Both the position numbers and the translations under genes were made by a program. From Telopea speciosissima (Eukaryota > Streptophyta > Magnoliopsida > Proteales > Proteaceae), in assembly GCF_018873765.1 (NCBI RefSeq), contig NC_057924.1:2046001-2110000 (forward strand): DNA of 64,000 nucleotides, written 5' to 3'. The first letter of the stretch is position 1, and each line of letters begins with the position of its first letter. The notes below the pieces were generated by a model. That model had not been told where the DNA came from. It did not search any database and saw only the letters and a program-made list of their open reading frames with translations. Below are positions 44,558 through 56,835 of the stretch, one piece after another.

Positions 44558-47500
44558 ATGTTTCGATTCCTTTATCGTCCGTCATCTGCACTCAATTTCA
44601 AATCCGTAAATTCCAATGTTATTGCAAATCAAATCTTATGCGGATCTTCCGTTATAAGTTCATCAGCTTCTTATTGTTTGAATGCTCTCTTCCCGCGTTT
44701 TGGTGTTTCCGAAGGTATATATTACTCCTCTCATTTAATCTGTTAATTCTGCAAAAATGTTGATTTTCATGTCTACGAGAAGCATATCTTCTTCCGATTC
44801 ACTCTGTTTTTCTGTACTTCTAACAAGTGATTTCTTCACCTTAGTGTTTTCTGCGATGGATCGTAGAATTTGAATTTCTAGGGAAAATTAAGGTCACTGA
44901 GAAGCAACAAATCAGCTTGAAAATCTAATCTTGTCGGTGTTGTTGGACTATTATATTGATTTGGAAGTTGGATTTATATGAAATTTCTTATTTCTTGTAA
45001 CTTCAGTTGTGAAGGTGAGAATGATGAGTCCATTATTAAGCAATTGTATCAGAGGTATCTCAACTAATCCAGTGAGGACACCGCCATCGTTCATGGAAAA
45101 TAATGATGCAACACGACCGGTTCAGCTACGTAATGCATCCAATGATGAACATGGAGGTGTGATTGTAGAGTTGAAGGACCCTATGGACTCTCATCTTTTT
45201 GTTGCTTCTCTTAGAGCTTCACTGTTACAATGGAGGCAACAGGTTTAATTTTATATTCCAATCAATTTCCTTTCTGAAATTCTTTGTTCTATTTGCGCCA
45301 TTTGATTTTTAATAAATTAAGGTTATGTTTGGTTTGCATTCTTGGTTGATTTTGCTTTCTTGAACAATAAAAATAATTATTTTTATCATTCGACAATGTG
45401 AAATTGACCTAGAATGTATTCCAAGAAGGCATACCAAATACACTTTAAGATGCCCACTACATATTAAAAAACTCTTTTAATTGTAGATAGATTTTGATAT
45501 GGCTTATATTCAGGAAAATGGATGCATGTGACATGTTTCTTCTTTTTACATGTTTTTACATGGGTAACTACCCTTTAAGATAACAATAAGACCATGGTGC
45601 TTTTCTTTAGCCTGTTTAGTTGATTCAATCTATTTTATTGATTCATTTTTTGTTTGTTATATATGTTGTTTCATGGACATGTTAAATTTGAATTTAGATC
45701 ACCTATCCCTACAAGAAATGTCATTTTTAGCGGTAGAAAAAATCCATCTCCAAAAATAAATATTGTGTCACTATTATATTTGGTGATAGAAATAGGATTC
45801 GTCTCTAAAATGATGTTGCTAAAAAAAAAAAAAAGGCAACGTCAACTAAAGGGGCGTTGCTAAAAATAGGTGACGGAATACCATTACCGTGACATGTGTC
45901 TTTTTGCTTTCATAAATGTCCCTACATACTGCCATAAAAAGATTACATTTGTGGAAGAAAAATGACAAGTGTTGTTACGAAATGTGAAGAGTCATTACTC
46001 TCCATGTACAGAGAGTTGATCCAAATTCGTTAAGTCAACCTATCTGAGATGAGTTCACGTTTCATTTTGCAATCTTTCCACCCTCTTTATATTTTAAACT
46101 TGGTGCCAATTAAGATTGTCAGCTTTAATCCAAAAGAGTGAATGGATCATCTGTGTGGCAGATCCCATATGAGAATGATTCTCGTATGAGAACCTGAACC
46201 ATTCTCCAAACATGCGCCTGTTGATAATGACATGCATAAGTTAGCTCCTTTCCTGGTCTGTATATATATTCTCTAGTGCATTTGAGAAGGTAAATTCTTC
46301 AGCCCTCCATATGCTTAGGTTTGTTGGTCTATTCCTAGTGGATGAGTTTGCTAATTAAGATGGAGCTTCTAGGGATGCTTTGTCTATATAGGACTTTAAT
46401 CCCTTATCTATTTCTAGAAGTCTATTTATATTGCTTTTAATTCTCCTTGGGCTTTCCCTGGTTTTTTTTTTTTTTTTGGTGGATTGGGCTTTCCCTGGTT
46501 ACTCCTAAATGGATATGAAGGGAAGTGACCTTAATAGAAAAAAGAAATTTAAATTTTTTGTGAACAATGACTATGTAACCAACTTAAAACTCATTATTAT
46601 CGTAATTAAAATTTTCAAATAAATGTCTTATCCTTATCATTATTTTCCTATTAAAATTCAAGTATTTTGGTTGAAAGTGATTGCACAAAATTATTGTTCA
46701 GCCCGGTAAAATAAAAAATCGTATCTAGCCAAATGCCCATGCACGCGCTCTCATTAGCCCCTGCTCTGATGCATGCACTACATGACTAGGCAACGATCTC
46801 TTGCCCATAAAATATAACCACTCTCCCCAATGATTTATGAAGTTTTTCAGTGGAATAAATTGGTTTTATTTGGCTGTTGACATTTAGGATTATGATTCCC
46901 CCCCCCCCCCCCTCTCTCCATCTTCTTTTTCTCTCTTATTATTTTCTCTTTCTCATCTCCCTCGGTAGGAAGTTTTTTCACTTTCTATTCTTCTCTCTTG
47001 TCTATTGATTATTTCAACTTCTATTTTCTAGAACAGATATAATCCCTTTTCCTTTTTTACGTGTTTATCTCTCTCCCATCACACCATTTCTCCTCCATTT
47101 TCTTTCACTTGCAAATTATTATAAATTTCTCTTTTTTTTTTCTTCATTGAAAACTATTTTATTCAGAACATAAATTTGAGGATTTAACATCCTAATTTTT
47201 TTTTCTTCTATCACTCTTAGGCGATGTTTGGATGCCGTGAAAGGAAAATAATAAATTCAAAAAACTTTGAATTTGAGGAGAGAGACACATAAACCCCATC
47301 AATCATTGAGTCATCATGATTTGATCTTATTATGTTTTCTCTTTTCTCTTTCTCTCATCAGTCGGTCAGTCCATATTCCATGGACTCAAACCAGAAAAAG
47401 TAAAAAATCCATTCCATTGAGCATTGACCACACAAATTTTAGTAAGATATTAATCCGAATATAAAATTTCACATATTAAAATAAGGCAGAGGGTTTCCTT

Positions 47501-50500
47501 GAAAGGCAGCGTGGACCCGTTCCTGTTATTTCATTCCTCCTTTGCATTGTTTCTTGGGTGGATAGGAATCAAAGAAATGTATTTAGATTTCTTGATGTTA
47601 CATTTGAGCTACTTGGAGTCATGGGCTGACAATATGAATTGTTATACTCTTTATTGGATTAAAACATGGTTAACTTAGGTTGCAGGATTGATCATGTTGG
47701 AACCTGCAACCCTTCTTATTTTGTTTCTTTCTACTTTTTCTATTATCCCTGTACATGTTTCAATCTACAGATGAAGTTCCTATTTTATTTTGTCAAGTTC
47801 TGATAAAATTGGTGAAATATTTCTACAGGGGAAGAAGGGTATTTGGATTAAAATTCCTATTGAACTTGCAAATCTTGTTGAAGCTGCTGTTAAGGTAACT
47901 AGTTCAGAAGCTTGTTTTGAATATTACATTTTATCTATAAAAATTTCTTCGATTTCCTGCGTCAATTCATGTTTCCCTGAATCTGATTAATGAATTTGCA
48001 GGAGGGCTTTTGGTACCACCATGCTGAGCCGAAATACTTAATGCTGGTTCATTGGATACCTGAAACTCGTAATACTCTTCCTGCAAATGTTACGCACCAA
48101 GTAGGTATTGGTGCTTTCGTGATGAATGACAAAAGAGAGGTCAGTTATCCTCAACGCTATTTCATCTAAATGATCAAAAAGAAGAACACTTGAACAGAGC
48201 ATGAGGTCCTCCATTCTTCAGTCATATATGTGGGCACCCCTTAAGGGGATCAGGACCAGCATTTGATTAGTTTAATTTCTTTTTATACACTTTTTTTATG
48301 TGAAAACTGAAATGGTCCATGGTCCCAAAACAAGACCATAGACCTTGAGGGCATAACACCAATATCATGAGAATAACACTTTTAGAATCAATATTTGACT
48401 GTTTTGGGTTTTGATTAGTTCTTTCATTTCACTTTGGGTCCTCCATTATTTCAAACTTTTTTAGGAATAAAAAGGCAGATGGGCATCATATGAGAAGTTA
48501 GTATTTAGAGTAACTACTACCTTTCTTCATTTTAAACTCATTTGTGTTTAAATGATAGAAACAGTGTTTGGTTTAGGAAGAGTACTAACACACCTGCATC
48601 TCATCTTTCTAGGACTCATTTGTGCACACCAAAATATCTCAGTGCCATTTTCCCCTATCTGAAAATGATGATTCTAGAAGGGAATTGGGATTTGTCCCAA
48701 CCTTCGGCACTTTTTTGTATGAATGACTTGAACCCTCATTTCATGTTGGTACTGGCCAAGCTTTTAGCAACACACCAAGGGACACAAAGGACATAAAGGA
48801 AAATAAGAAAAAAAAATTGAGTGTTATGTGATGTGATATCGATCCATTGAGTCTTGGGACCTTATTGTCCCAAAATTTTGAAATGGGTGGAATCTTTTGA
48901 GGGTGAGAGTGGGGAAGAGAACTTTTGAAATGAACCCTTTTGGAATATTTTGGTGTGTACTAATGAGTCTTGAAAAGTTAAGATATAGGTGCCTTAGTGC
49001 TTTTCCCTTTTGCTTACTATTTGGAAGCTATCACAGTAGCCCTAATAGCTTCATCCATTCACTTTCACCTTTTCTCTATAGCTTTTAGTTGCCAAAAAGG
49101 GGGACTAGATAAGATCTTAAGAGTCTGTCTCTATTATTTGGATTTTCTTCCAGCTGCATTAGACCTGATGGTTGCATTGAAATTGCATCAACAATTGCAT
49201 TTTGAACTAGACGATGTCTACATTGTATACAACAGTGGGAGAAGTAAGGAGTATAGCTTTCTCCCTTTCTACCTGATTTGATTATTCCAGTACAGTGAGT
49301 GCTAGATGGCTTCTGTGTTTTTGCTCCACAATTTGTGTTTATCTCTTGCTTGATGTCTATAATAAGCTCTGCTCCTATTATGACTTTGTTGTAGCATGCA
49401 TATACATATGGATTGGACTATCTTAGGAAAATGTATTTCAATTTTGTTGTCTTTGGTGTGATGGCTTAACAGTTTGGGTTTGCCAACTCCTTTGTTTGGT
49501 AGGTGTTGGTAGTCCAAGAAAAGATTGGCAAGTTACATGGCATAGGTCTATGGAAGTTCCCAAGTGGAGTGATTAATGAAGTATGTCCAAGTACTCATTA
49601 GATTTTGTAAAAAGAATTCTCTGAATTTTTTTCACCACCATTTTCTGAACTCCGTTTGCACAGGGTGAGGATATTTTTGCGGGTGCAGTAAGGGAAGTCA
49701 AAGAAGAGACTGGAGTAAGTGACAAATGTTCAAATTTTTGTCCGAAGTGAACCTTCAATCTTACATTCATTCAAAATTCAATCCAAATTTCAGCCCAATA
49801 TAGATGTTGCTTTTAAGTATTTTTGTTTCTTGATGTGGCAGATTGACACAGAATTTGTGGAAGTGTTAGCATTCAGGTATTAATCTCATATTATTACATG
49901 AATATTTTGGTTAGATTTATGTTAGATTATATATTCCATTCTCGTAGTCCTACATTGGAACTCAACTCTATCCAATCTTTATATTCTTAATTCCAGGACT
50001 AAAATCCTGGAATTCTAACATTTTGACATTCAGCAAGGGGGGCGCTTTAGCTTAGAATGATATGCAAAACAGATTTTGTGTAGCCAAAGTAGTTGAAATA
50101 AACCTAATCGAGTTGAACCTAAAATTTGATTCTTACATATTTGTTTCCCAGCGTGTGGCATGTTGGAGGAGCTGAATGTGTATCTTGATTGTTTTATCAT
50201 ATTTAACTTGCAGCGAAAGCCAAAAATCATTTTTTGAGAAGTCAGATTTATTCTTCTTTTGTATGTTGCGTCCCCGCTCCTTTGAAATTCAGATGCAAGA
50301 GTTGGAAATTGAAGCAGCCCAGGTAATTCCTACTTCACAATTTTCTGGAAGTACTGTTATGTTAACCTATGAGGCTTTCGCCAACTGATAACGATGCTCT
50401 CTCCTCTTTCAATCTCAGTGGATGCCAATTGAGGAATATGCCGCCCAACCTTTCATCCAAGAACCTGGACTTCTCAAGTATGGAGTTAACATCTGCTTCG

Positions 50501-50631
50501 CAAAGATAGTTAAAGGGTATGGTGGATTTTCTGGGGTGCCCACAAGATCAATCTTTTCTAATAAACCAAGCTACTTGTACTTGAACGGCAGTTATCTGAA
50601 CCAGTCTCTGCATTCTGGAAAAGATTCCTAA
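44558..50631 (+). CDS. NUDT8-like: NUDT2/8-type Nudix hydrolase, array copy 4 (9 exons)
   Basis: Predicted exons: 44558-44714, 45007-45242, 47829-47894, 48002-48139, 49503-49580, 49664-49714, 49842-49876, 50214-50322, 50419-50631; 360 residues, all GT-AG with the same phases as copy 1. The first about 55 residues (MFRFLYRPSSALNFKSVNSN onward) are rich in Ser, Asn and Arg with no acidic residue until near the exon end, so a transit peptide is likely. The Nudix box is at residues 221-243, with GVINEGEDIFAGAV before REVKEETGI. It is the most diverged member; intron 5 is only 83 nt, as expected before MITE insertion, so this gene may be closest to the ancestral structure. Upstream there is a short ATG frame at 44273-44362 that could act as a uORF. 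Confidence 0.9.
45319..45450. mobile_element. MITE in intron 2 of copy 4
   Basis: The left end ggttatgtttggtttgcattcttgg and right end ccaagaaggcataccaaata are inverted repeats about 130 bp apart. Related text lies at 43120-43210. Confidence 0.6.
45704..45900. mobile_element. CACTA-type transposon terminus, decayed
   Basis: The word ccctacaagaaatgtcattt followed by tagcggtag resembles the CACTACAAGAAA end of plant CACTA (En/Spm) elements with subterminal agcg motifs. ggggcgttgctaaaaatagg follows. The other end was not found; no transposase is present. Confidence 0.5.
46690..46805. mobile_element. MITE, family GCTTGGTCGTGTGG (copy) in intron 2 of copy 4
   Basis: gcacgcgctctcattagccc and the right end cactacatgactaggcaacg match the family. 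The left end is eroded. Confidence 0.45.
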
Positions 50632-51778
50632 AACATATTGTACAATGTCAAATTCTTTTTTCATTCTTTCATTGATTTATTATTTGATTTCTTGTGTAAA
50701 TTGGTCTTTGCCCCTAGTGGAAAATGAGCTATTCTTTCATTTCTGTCATAATTAATTACTTTTGGCACCAAGTCAGAGGGAACAATATGAGTAATACTTC
50801 TTGAATTTATCCCCTATGCTAATAGGACAAATTTCTTGAGAACTGGGTTTGAACAAGTGTAACTTTGTTTATATAAACAGATCTTAAGACTGGATTTGCC
50901 CAAAAATGAATCTATCCGGATGGTTAGATCTGCAGGTTAAGGATTCCTGAACTTCTCCATTGTTTATATAAAGAAAGAAAGAATATATGCTTTGATAGTT
51001 GCAAGCAGCAGCAATTGATGATTTGATACAGTATTCCTCTTTTTTTTTTTCATTCCACTGGTGTTTGGATTCCATTTGTAAACATAGACTTCTGTCCCAG
51101 AGTCTGCCCCTAATTATCTTTGTGCAGCTGAACATGACACTTCCAACTTCAGATAAGATTAAAATTGTCTTTGATAGACCTACCCAATTATGCACATAGA
51201 AGTACTTAAAAGTTTGATCTAGCTTTTGTTAATTTCCCTTCCATCCCTATTCTCTCTTCTCTAATTACATCACCTGAAGCTTTCAAGAGAGTAAGAAAAT
51301 GGATAAATAGCTTGAAGTTGTGACTAAGAGCTGATTTCTGTCTTCAATAATACAGAAACTTAATAGAAAATTTGTAATCAGAGAAAAAGCAAGTGTAGTT
51401 ATCCTATATAAAACTATTTGTCTTCGTGTGAGTATGCATGCAAACATAGCCAATTTAGCTTGCCAAGTGGTTTATGGTGTATCCATGTGGCATTAAAACC
51501 AGAATTTAGTGAAAGAAAGGTCCAGATATGGTTGAGAGAAGGGATAGATTTCCTGGTGCCAGACTGAGTACCCAAGTGGCACCCAGAAATAGAAAGGAAC
51601 AAAGATGAATAGTCCAAATTCCAAACCATTGTGAGAAGAACCCTTCATCATCAACGTAATAGAAAACTGGTATTTTTTTTCCCTGGATTCCGTATAAAAT
51701 CTATGATGCACCAGTGGGTTTTTCTTTTTAAGTATTCAGGATTGAATCTAACGAAAAGGGATTCAAAAGTTTGGGTAG
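50632..51778. other. Intergenic between Nudix copy 4 and the proline-rich gene
   Basis: Unique-looking AT-rich DNA with no recognisable gene or element. The last few hundred bases should hold the promoter of the 51779 gene; no clear TATA box was identified. Confidence 0.5.
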
Positions 51779-52201
51779 ATGCATCAAGCAAAGTTCATAT
51801 TCCTCCTAGCTCTATGGCTGTTGTTCTACAGGGGTTGTGCAGAGACTGGAGTATTGGTTCCCACTGATGGTAACCCTTCATCAATGAATTGTCCGAACTG
51901 CTCCCTGTGTCAGTACCCATGCCATTCGCTACCTCCACCACCACCACCACCACCACCTTACCCAGATGGGGCTCCTCCTCCTCCACCGCCTGCTCAAAAT
52001 AATTGCAACCCAATTACAGCTCTGTGTTGCCCACCTCCTCCTCCGAGTCCTTATACATATCTATCTCCCCCTCCAAATCCTTATACATATATACCTAATA
52101 AAGACAACTCTGTTTCGCCACTTCTTTTTTTCTCTAATGGAAAGCTGAATTCTGTTTTTTCAATTGTTGTCTTCTCCTTGTTATTTGTTGTTCTTCCTTA
52201 G
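51779..52201 (+). CDS. Small secreted proline-rich, extensin-like protein
   Basis: A single-exon 140-residue frame starts at ATG 51779. Residues 1 to about 20 are a hydrophobic signal peptide (FIFLLALWLLFYRGCA). A cysteine cluster follows (CPNCSLCQYPC), then two polyproline blocks of nine and six residues and SPPP/PPPSPYTY motifs of the extensin kind, with another Cys group (NNCNPITALCC). The C-terminus is hydrophobic (VFSIVVFSLLFVVLP), which suggests a GPI-anchor signal or a membrane tail. It lacks leucine-rich repeats, so it is not a full LRX protein. The likely place is the cell wall or outer plasma membrane. Proline-coding CCA/CCT repeats are prone to length change. Confidence 0.75.
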   Translation: MHQAKFIFLLALWLLFYRGCAETGVLVPTDGNPSSMNCPNCSLCQYPCHSLPPPPPPPPPYPDGAPPPPPPAQNNCNPITALCCPPPPPSPYTYLSPPPNPYTYIPNKDNSVSPLLFFSNGKLNSVFSIVVFSLLFVVLP

Positions 52202-53277
52202 GTGGTGTTTTAGGTTAATTGTGTTCCTTAAGAATATAAAGGGGTTTGGAATGGAAGCAATGGATGGCTTTGTTGATTATTATGAGATAGCTAGAGTAGT
52301 TTGAGACATTTTATTCAATGTATTGTGTTGAATGAAGGGGTTTAGAAAGAAGGATGTTCTCTCTTCCCCCTTCTTCCATTTATATTATATTGCTTGTTTC
52401 GAATGGGTTTCTTGTGATAATTGTTTCCTTGGCAAGGTGAGAAAATGGCCGAGTACATGTCTTGTTTCATCTGAAGGATGGTGATCTGAAATCTCTAGGA
52501 ACTGATTTTCTGTGTTCATATTTATGCCCTACGGAGAAGGGGAGATGGAGACGGTGGAAGAAGTACAGTGAGAGTGGCGGTTCGTTACACATGGCAATGT
52601 TCGCATGTAGGTTTGGCCGGCTTGACATGTGGACATGCGCTTGGGTAGTATACTCATAAAGAGAGGAATTATTATTATTATTTTTTGTTGGTAATGGATG
52701 AATTATTATTTGAATGTCTGCAGGAGGAGAGGATAGTTTTCCTCCGTCTAGAGGACGGTTTACCCATCATTTTAGGATTTACAAACCCCTTGTTCCAAAA
52801 TACCCTCTTAATATTTATTTTTGTACTCTCCCGTGCCTCAATGAATGGAATTCTATCTTCTGTGGGTGGATGGAAACTTGATTCTGCATTCAAAATAATT
52901 ATAATATTTAACATTAATATCAACTCATTATATTTTTTCAGACATTTTTTTGGGGAAATTATTAGTTTCAAGGCATATAATCTAATACCATCTAAAATAC
53001 ATCATCCAACATCAATTCTAAATTCATACATCATTAACAAAAAATAAAAAAAACATGTCTAGAGTCTTGTTGGATAATGTGGCAGTGGTTTGTTTACGGT
53101 ATTGTTATTGTTGTCAATAGAGCCAATCCACTCTTGGAACAATGCATGTTTAATTGGAGTTGGGAATCATTGCTTTAATTAGAAATCCTTTTTCAGTAGA
53201 TTCATTGGTTTGTAGCTCAATTTTAGGGTTTAATTATTATCCGCATTATCATCTAAAAATGAGTTGATTTTAAGGGG
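52202..53277. other. Probable 3' UTR and intergenic DNA
   Basis: 52202-52400 is probably the 3' UTR of the proline-rich gene. 52640-52990 carries the dispersed ttccaaaataccctctta repeat also seen at 25420 and 54710. No further gene was seen. Confidence 0.4.
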
Positions 53278-53408
53278 TGTTGTTCTCTATGCCGCAGCGC
53301 AGCCTGTGCCCAGGCACATGGGGGTGAGTGTAATGATCACCCTGCCCCCCTGCACAGGCTGTCTATGTGCCTAGGCGCAGGTTGTGCTGCGGCACTGACA
53401 ACATTCTT
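53278..53408. mobile_element. Short palindromic MITE, 29-bp arms
   Basis: The arms at 53291-53319 (gccgcagcgcagcctgtgcc at the start) and 53365-53393 are imperfect reverse complements. Outside them, gttctct and acaacatt form the edges. A decayed relative is at 60788-60902 (gctgctgcgcagcatgtgcc). Confidence 0.65.
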
Positions 53409-54457
53409 CCTAATTTTAAATATACAATTCAATTTCTCAATCTGTAAAGTACTGATGTGAAAATTATTTAAATGTCAAACTTACTTTTTAATGACTTGAA
53501 TGAGTTTTTTTTTTTTTTTTTTCTAATCTGAATTTAATATTTTAGATGATTGAGCAAAATAGGGTGGGCAGGAGAGGGAAGAGATATGCACTATTGGTCA
53601 TATGGCTGAACTAAGTTGTCAAATTTCACATATGACCAATGGAGATAATATCGATCCGATATTCAATCTATACCATGGGAAATATGGAAACAAAAGAATG
53701 CAAAGGAATGCAGAGGCGCGAGAATGAATGAGTCCAAAATATGATCTAATAAGGTTACACCAGTTTCAGTTTCACTGGTTTTGGTGCTCGATGTGAGAAT
53801 GAATGAGTCCAAAACATGATCCAATAAAGATGCACCATTTTGGTTTTGGTTTAGGTTTAGATTTGGTTTGGTTTCATATTATTTTCTCTTAAAATTTACT
53901 ATCGGTTTGGTTTCGATTTGTCATGTAAATATATTCAATAGTATAAAAAGTGTATTTTTTATGAATTTTGGGCTGGTATCAGTTTATTATCATGTTATAT
54001 TGGTTTCAGTCTGCTTTTTTAAGTTTGGTTCAGTGTCTTATGGGCATCGATACGGTTCGTTTTGATTTAGGTGTTAAAACCCCAACCCAAAACATTATCC
54101 AATAAGCTCATATCTATTTCGGTTTGATTCGATTTCCTTGGTTCAAACTACTTTTTGACACTCCTAAACGAGATGAACCACCTAGTCTCAAATCTTAACT
54201 GCCTCGGATCACCTTTACCCAACCTCAGGTTTGATAAGTGAAACTTTGGCCATCAGATTGGGAATGCACATAGTAGTTATTGTTGCAATTTGAAGTCTTG
54301 TTTGTCAGGAAAATTATCTCCTCCAGTTCCCTACGCAGCCCAGTTCTCCCAATGTCTGTAATAAGGGGGGTTGGACCCCACCCCAGCAAAGTGTTCGGGT
54401 AGGGGTAAGTTGGTAATTGCCCCTAGAGGGGACAAAGATCCTGTTTGTCACGAGTCC
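53409..54457. other. Intergenic, degenerate repeats
   Basis: 53820-54165 is rich in ggtttggtttc motifs and ends tttttgacactccta, the right end of the AGGGTGTC family. No gene was seen. Confidence 0.4.
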
Positions 54458-54613
54458 GGATCCTTTCCAATGAGGTGCATGCCCAATGAGTATCCAATGG
54501 CTGGGCTGACTAGGCACACGCTGGGACGTGTGCCTACATGGATCCCGACGAGCACACAGCCAGCCCAGCCGTCAGATGGCTCATTGAACTTTCCAACTCA
54601 TTGGAGAGGATCC
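54458..54613. mobile_element. MITE with 17-bp TIRs
   Basis: ggatcctttccaatgag (54458-54474) and ctcattggagaggatcc (54597-54613) are inverted repeats with one mismatch, enclosing cagcccagccgtcagatgg. The interior resembles the GC-rich block at 34160-34400 (agcccagccgttggatg). Confidence 0.65.
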
Positions 54614-54848
54614 CAACTCTCCAACTCATTGTTTACTGGATGATGTTCAACATGATAGAAATCCTAACAGTACCATTCCCTCCACAGTTTGATGAATGGA
54701 AAGGGGCTTTATGATGTTCCCCAAAATACCCTCTAGTACCCCCTGTATGCATTTGAACCCGCCTTAGTGAATGGATTACTAATCACTATCGCTGAAAGAA
54801 AACTAGATCCATGAAGCTTTGTTTCTTGTTGTATTTCCTCTATGGGGA

Positions 54849-55008
54849 AAAGATCGTTGCTTGGTCGCATGGTTCCTGTGCCTAAATACAAGAGTCCACA
54901 AATTTAATGTTCCACCTCTTGTGAAATTTTTTTTTTTAAAAAAAAATAAAAATATGTGCCTTCAATAACTCCACGCTAATGCAGAGGCTACACAACCCAG
55001 CAACGATG
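54849..55008. mobile_element. MITE, family GCTTGGTCGTGTGG (copy)
   Basis: The left end gatcgttgcttggtcgcatgg and right end gctacacaacccagcaacga are inverted. Interior: caataactccacgctaatgc. Confidence 0.6.
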
Positions 55009-55840
55009 TCTTGCCCTTCTTCTTTTTATAAGAAAGGAAACTTACATGATTAAATGCCTATAGAATTGCTAAGTGGACTTTAGGTTTTTTGGATTGAGGG
55101 ATTCCTCATTTCAAGGACCTGCTTTGTATCGTAAATCAATTTTTTTCCCAATATATTTTAAAATATTTTACCCCAGTGGGTTTGGAATCCCCAAAAAAAT
55201 GATGAGGTCGTATGTATCTCTAGCAAAAAAATTGTATGTCTGATCTAAACCTTCCCATTGGATGCAAAGATTATGGGTCATATTTTCCGAGTCCCTTCAG
55301 AATGCTTGAGCCAGAAAACAAGCTATAATAGTGATGGCTAAAGTTTACCTCCCCCACCGCATAGAAGAATTCCTTCATCATGGGTGAAGTGGCCATGTGA
55401 TTGAAGTATGGGTCATCATCACACTAAACTTGATCCAATGAAAGAAACTCCCTATGAGTTGCACCCCTGCTCCGTTCCACCCATGGTTTGTAATCTCAGA
55501 TTGGATCAATTGATATTAGCTGGATTAGATCGATATCGATCGAAACCAATCTCGAGGCACTTGTACAGATGACAAGGGTTAAAAAAAAACAGTTTTTTTA
55601 ATGAAAAAACAGAGACAAATGTGTCATATTTGGCCCGAGTATGGGCGATACTGATCTGAGACAACCGATCCGATCCCAACACCGAGATTACGAATCATGG
55701 TTCCACCCCATATCATTTTCTTTGTTGTTGTCTATTTGATTAATTAGGTGGAGGCTATTTTCTAACCCCCTTTCAAATTAGGCTGTGTTTATGAAATCTC
55801 TATTTTCTGAAGAGTAGTTTCATCAAGAGAGGGCTGGTAA
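55009..55840. other. Intergenic, no gene seen
   Basis: AT-rich DNA with a short degenerate tract of gattggatcaattgat / cgatatcgatcg motifs at 55500-55700. No gene was seen. Confidence 0.4.
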
Positions 55841-56835
55841 CAGTCCGTCCTGGGCATGGAGGAGTATCATCGAAGGGAGGAACTTCTAGAGCATGGCCTT
55901 ATTTGGAGAACTGGGGTAGGGAACCAAGTAAATGTTTTGCATGATAGATGAGTGCCGACCATTCTGGATTTCGAGATCCAAAGCCATTGTAGAGGTGATT
56001 GTGGTTTAGTCTGGGTCTCAAAGCTAATCGATTAGGGAAGTCGACAGTGGAAGCGACAGATTATTGAAGATCTGTTCTCTCTAGTTGAGAAGGAAGCGAT
56101 TCTTGGCATTCACCTACAGTTGTGTCCTTCGGAAGACAAACAAGTATGGGTAGGATCTAAAGACGGAAAATTCTCGTTGAATCTGCATGCCATTTGTAGC
56201 ATAATCTTCAAGCCCAGAAGATCACCATTCGTCCATCCATGTCAAGAGTTCGTGCTTGGAAGGAAACCTCACCCCTCAATATGGAAGGAAGTCTGGAATT
56301 ACCCCACCCAACCAAAGTTCAAGTCGTTCCTATGGCCAGTCAGGGCAGAGGGTGTCGCTACGGATGAAGGATTATCAAAGCGATGAATCACAGTAGATCC
56401 TCAATGTCATCGATGTGGAGAAGTTGTGGAGTCCTCAGAGCATGTCCTCTTCCATTGCCTCTTTGCTAGAGCAACTTGATTTGGTTCTTGCCTCTGCTAC
56501 AAGATTCGACAAGATACCAAGTTTAAACTAGCATATTGGTTGGAAAGCTTGAGTAAGATGCCAAATATGAGCAAAAATGAGCGCAAAGGAGTGGCCGCGT
56601 GGCTAGCCAGTTTTATCATGTAGACGTTATAGAGAACTCGGAATGATCTGTTGTTCAAGCGTAGAAACTGCCCTCCCAAGGAAGTTATTTTGGCTGCTCA
56701 CCGTCCCCTATGCAGAATTTGTAGAGTCATGCAACCTCCTCTCTCTCTGTTGTTCTGTCTCCAAGGGCAATGGACCGAACCCCTCCATGCTCCCCTGCAA
56801 TCTCTCAGGCTATGTTTGTTTGGCAAGAAATGGAT
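55841..56835 (+). pseudogene. LINE (L1-type) ORF2 C-terminal relic
   Basis: Broken frames read SWAWRSIIEGRN, then GLIWRTGVGNQVNV, then a zf-RVT-like domain from 56120 (GSKDGKFSL, WKEVWNYPTQPKFKSFLW, DEGLSKR), then CHRCGEVVESSEHVLFHC near 56410-56455. This is the order seen after the reverse transcriptase in plant non-LTR elements. Several stops and frameshifts show it is inactive. The reverse transcriptase itself is absent. Confidence 0.75.

Noticed and set aside
44239..44763. A long plus-strand frame of 174 codons covering exon 1 of copy 4
   Set aside because: It begins with GTG and is not in the reading frame of the Nudix leader; it has no homology I recognise. The ATG at 44558 in the other frame joins correctly to exon 2.
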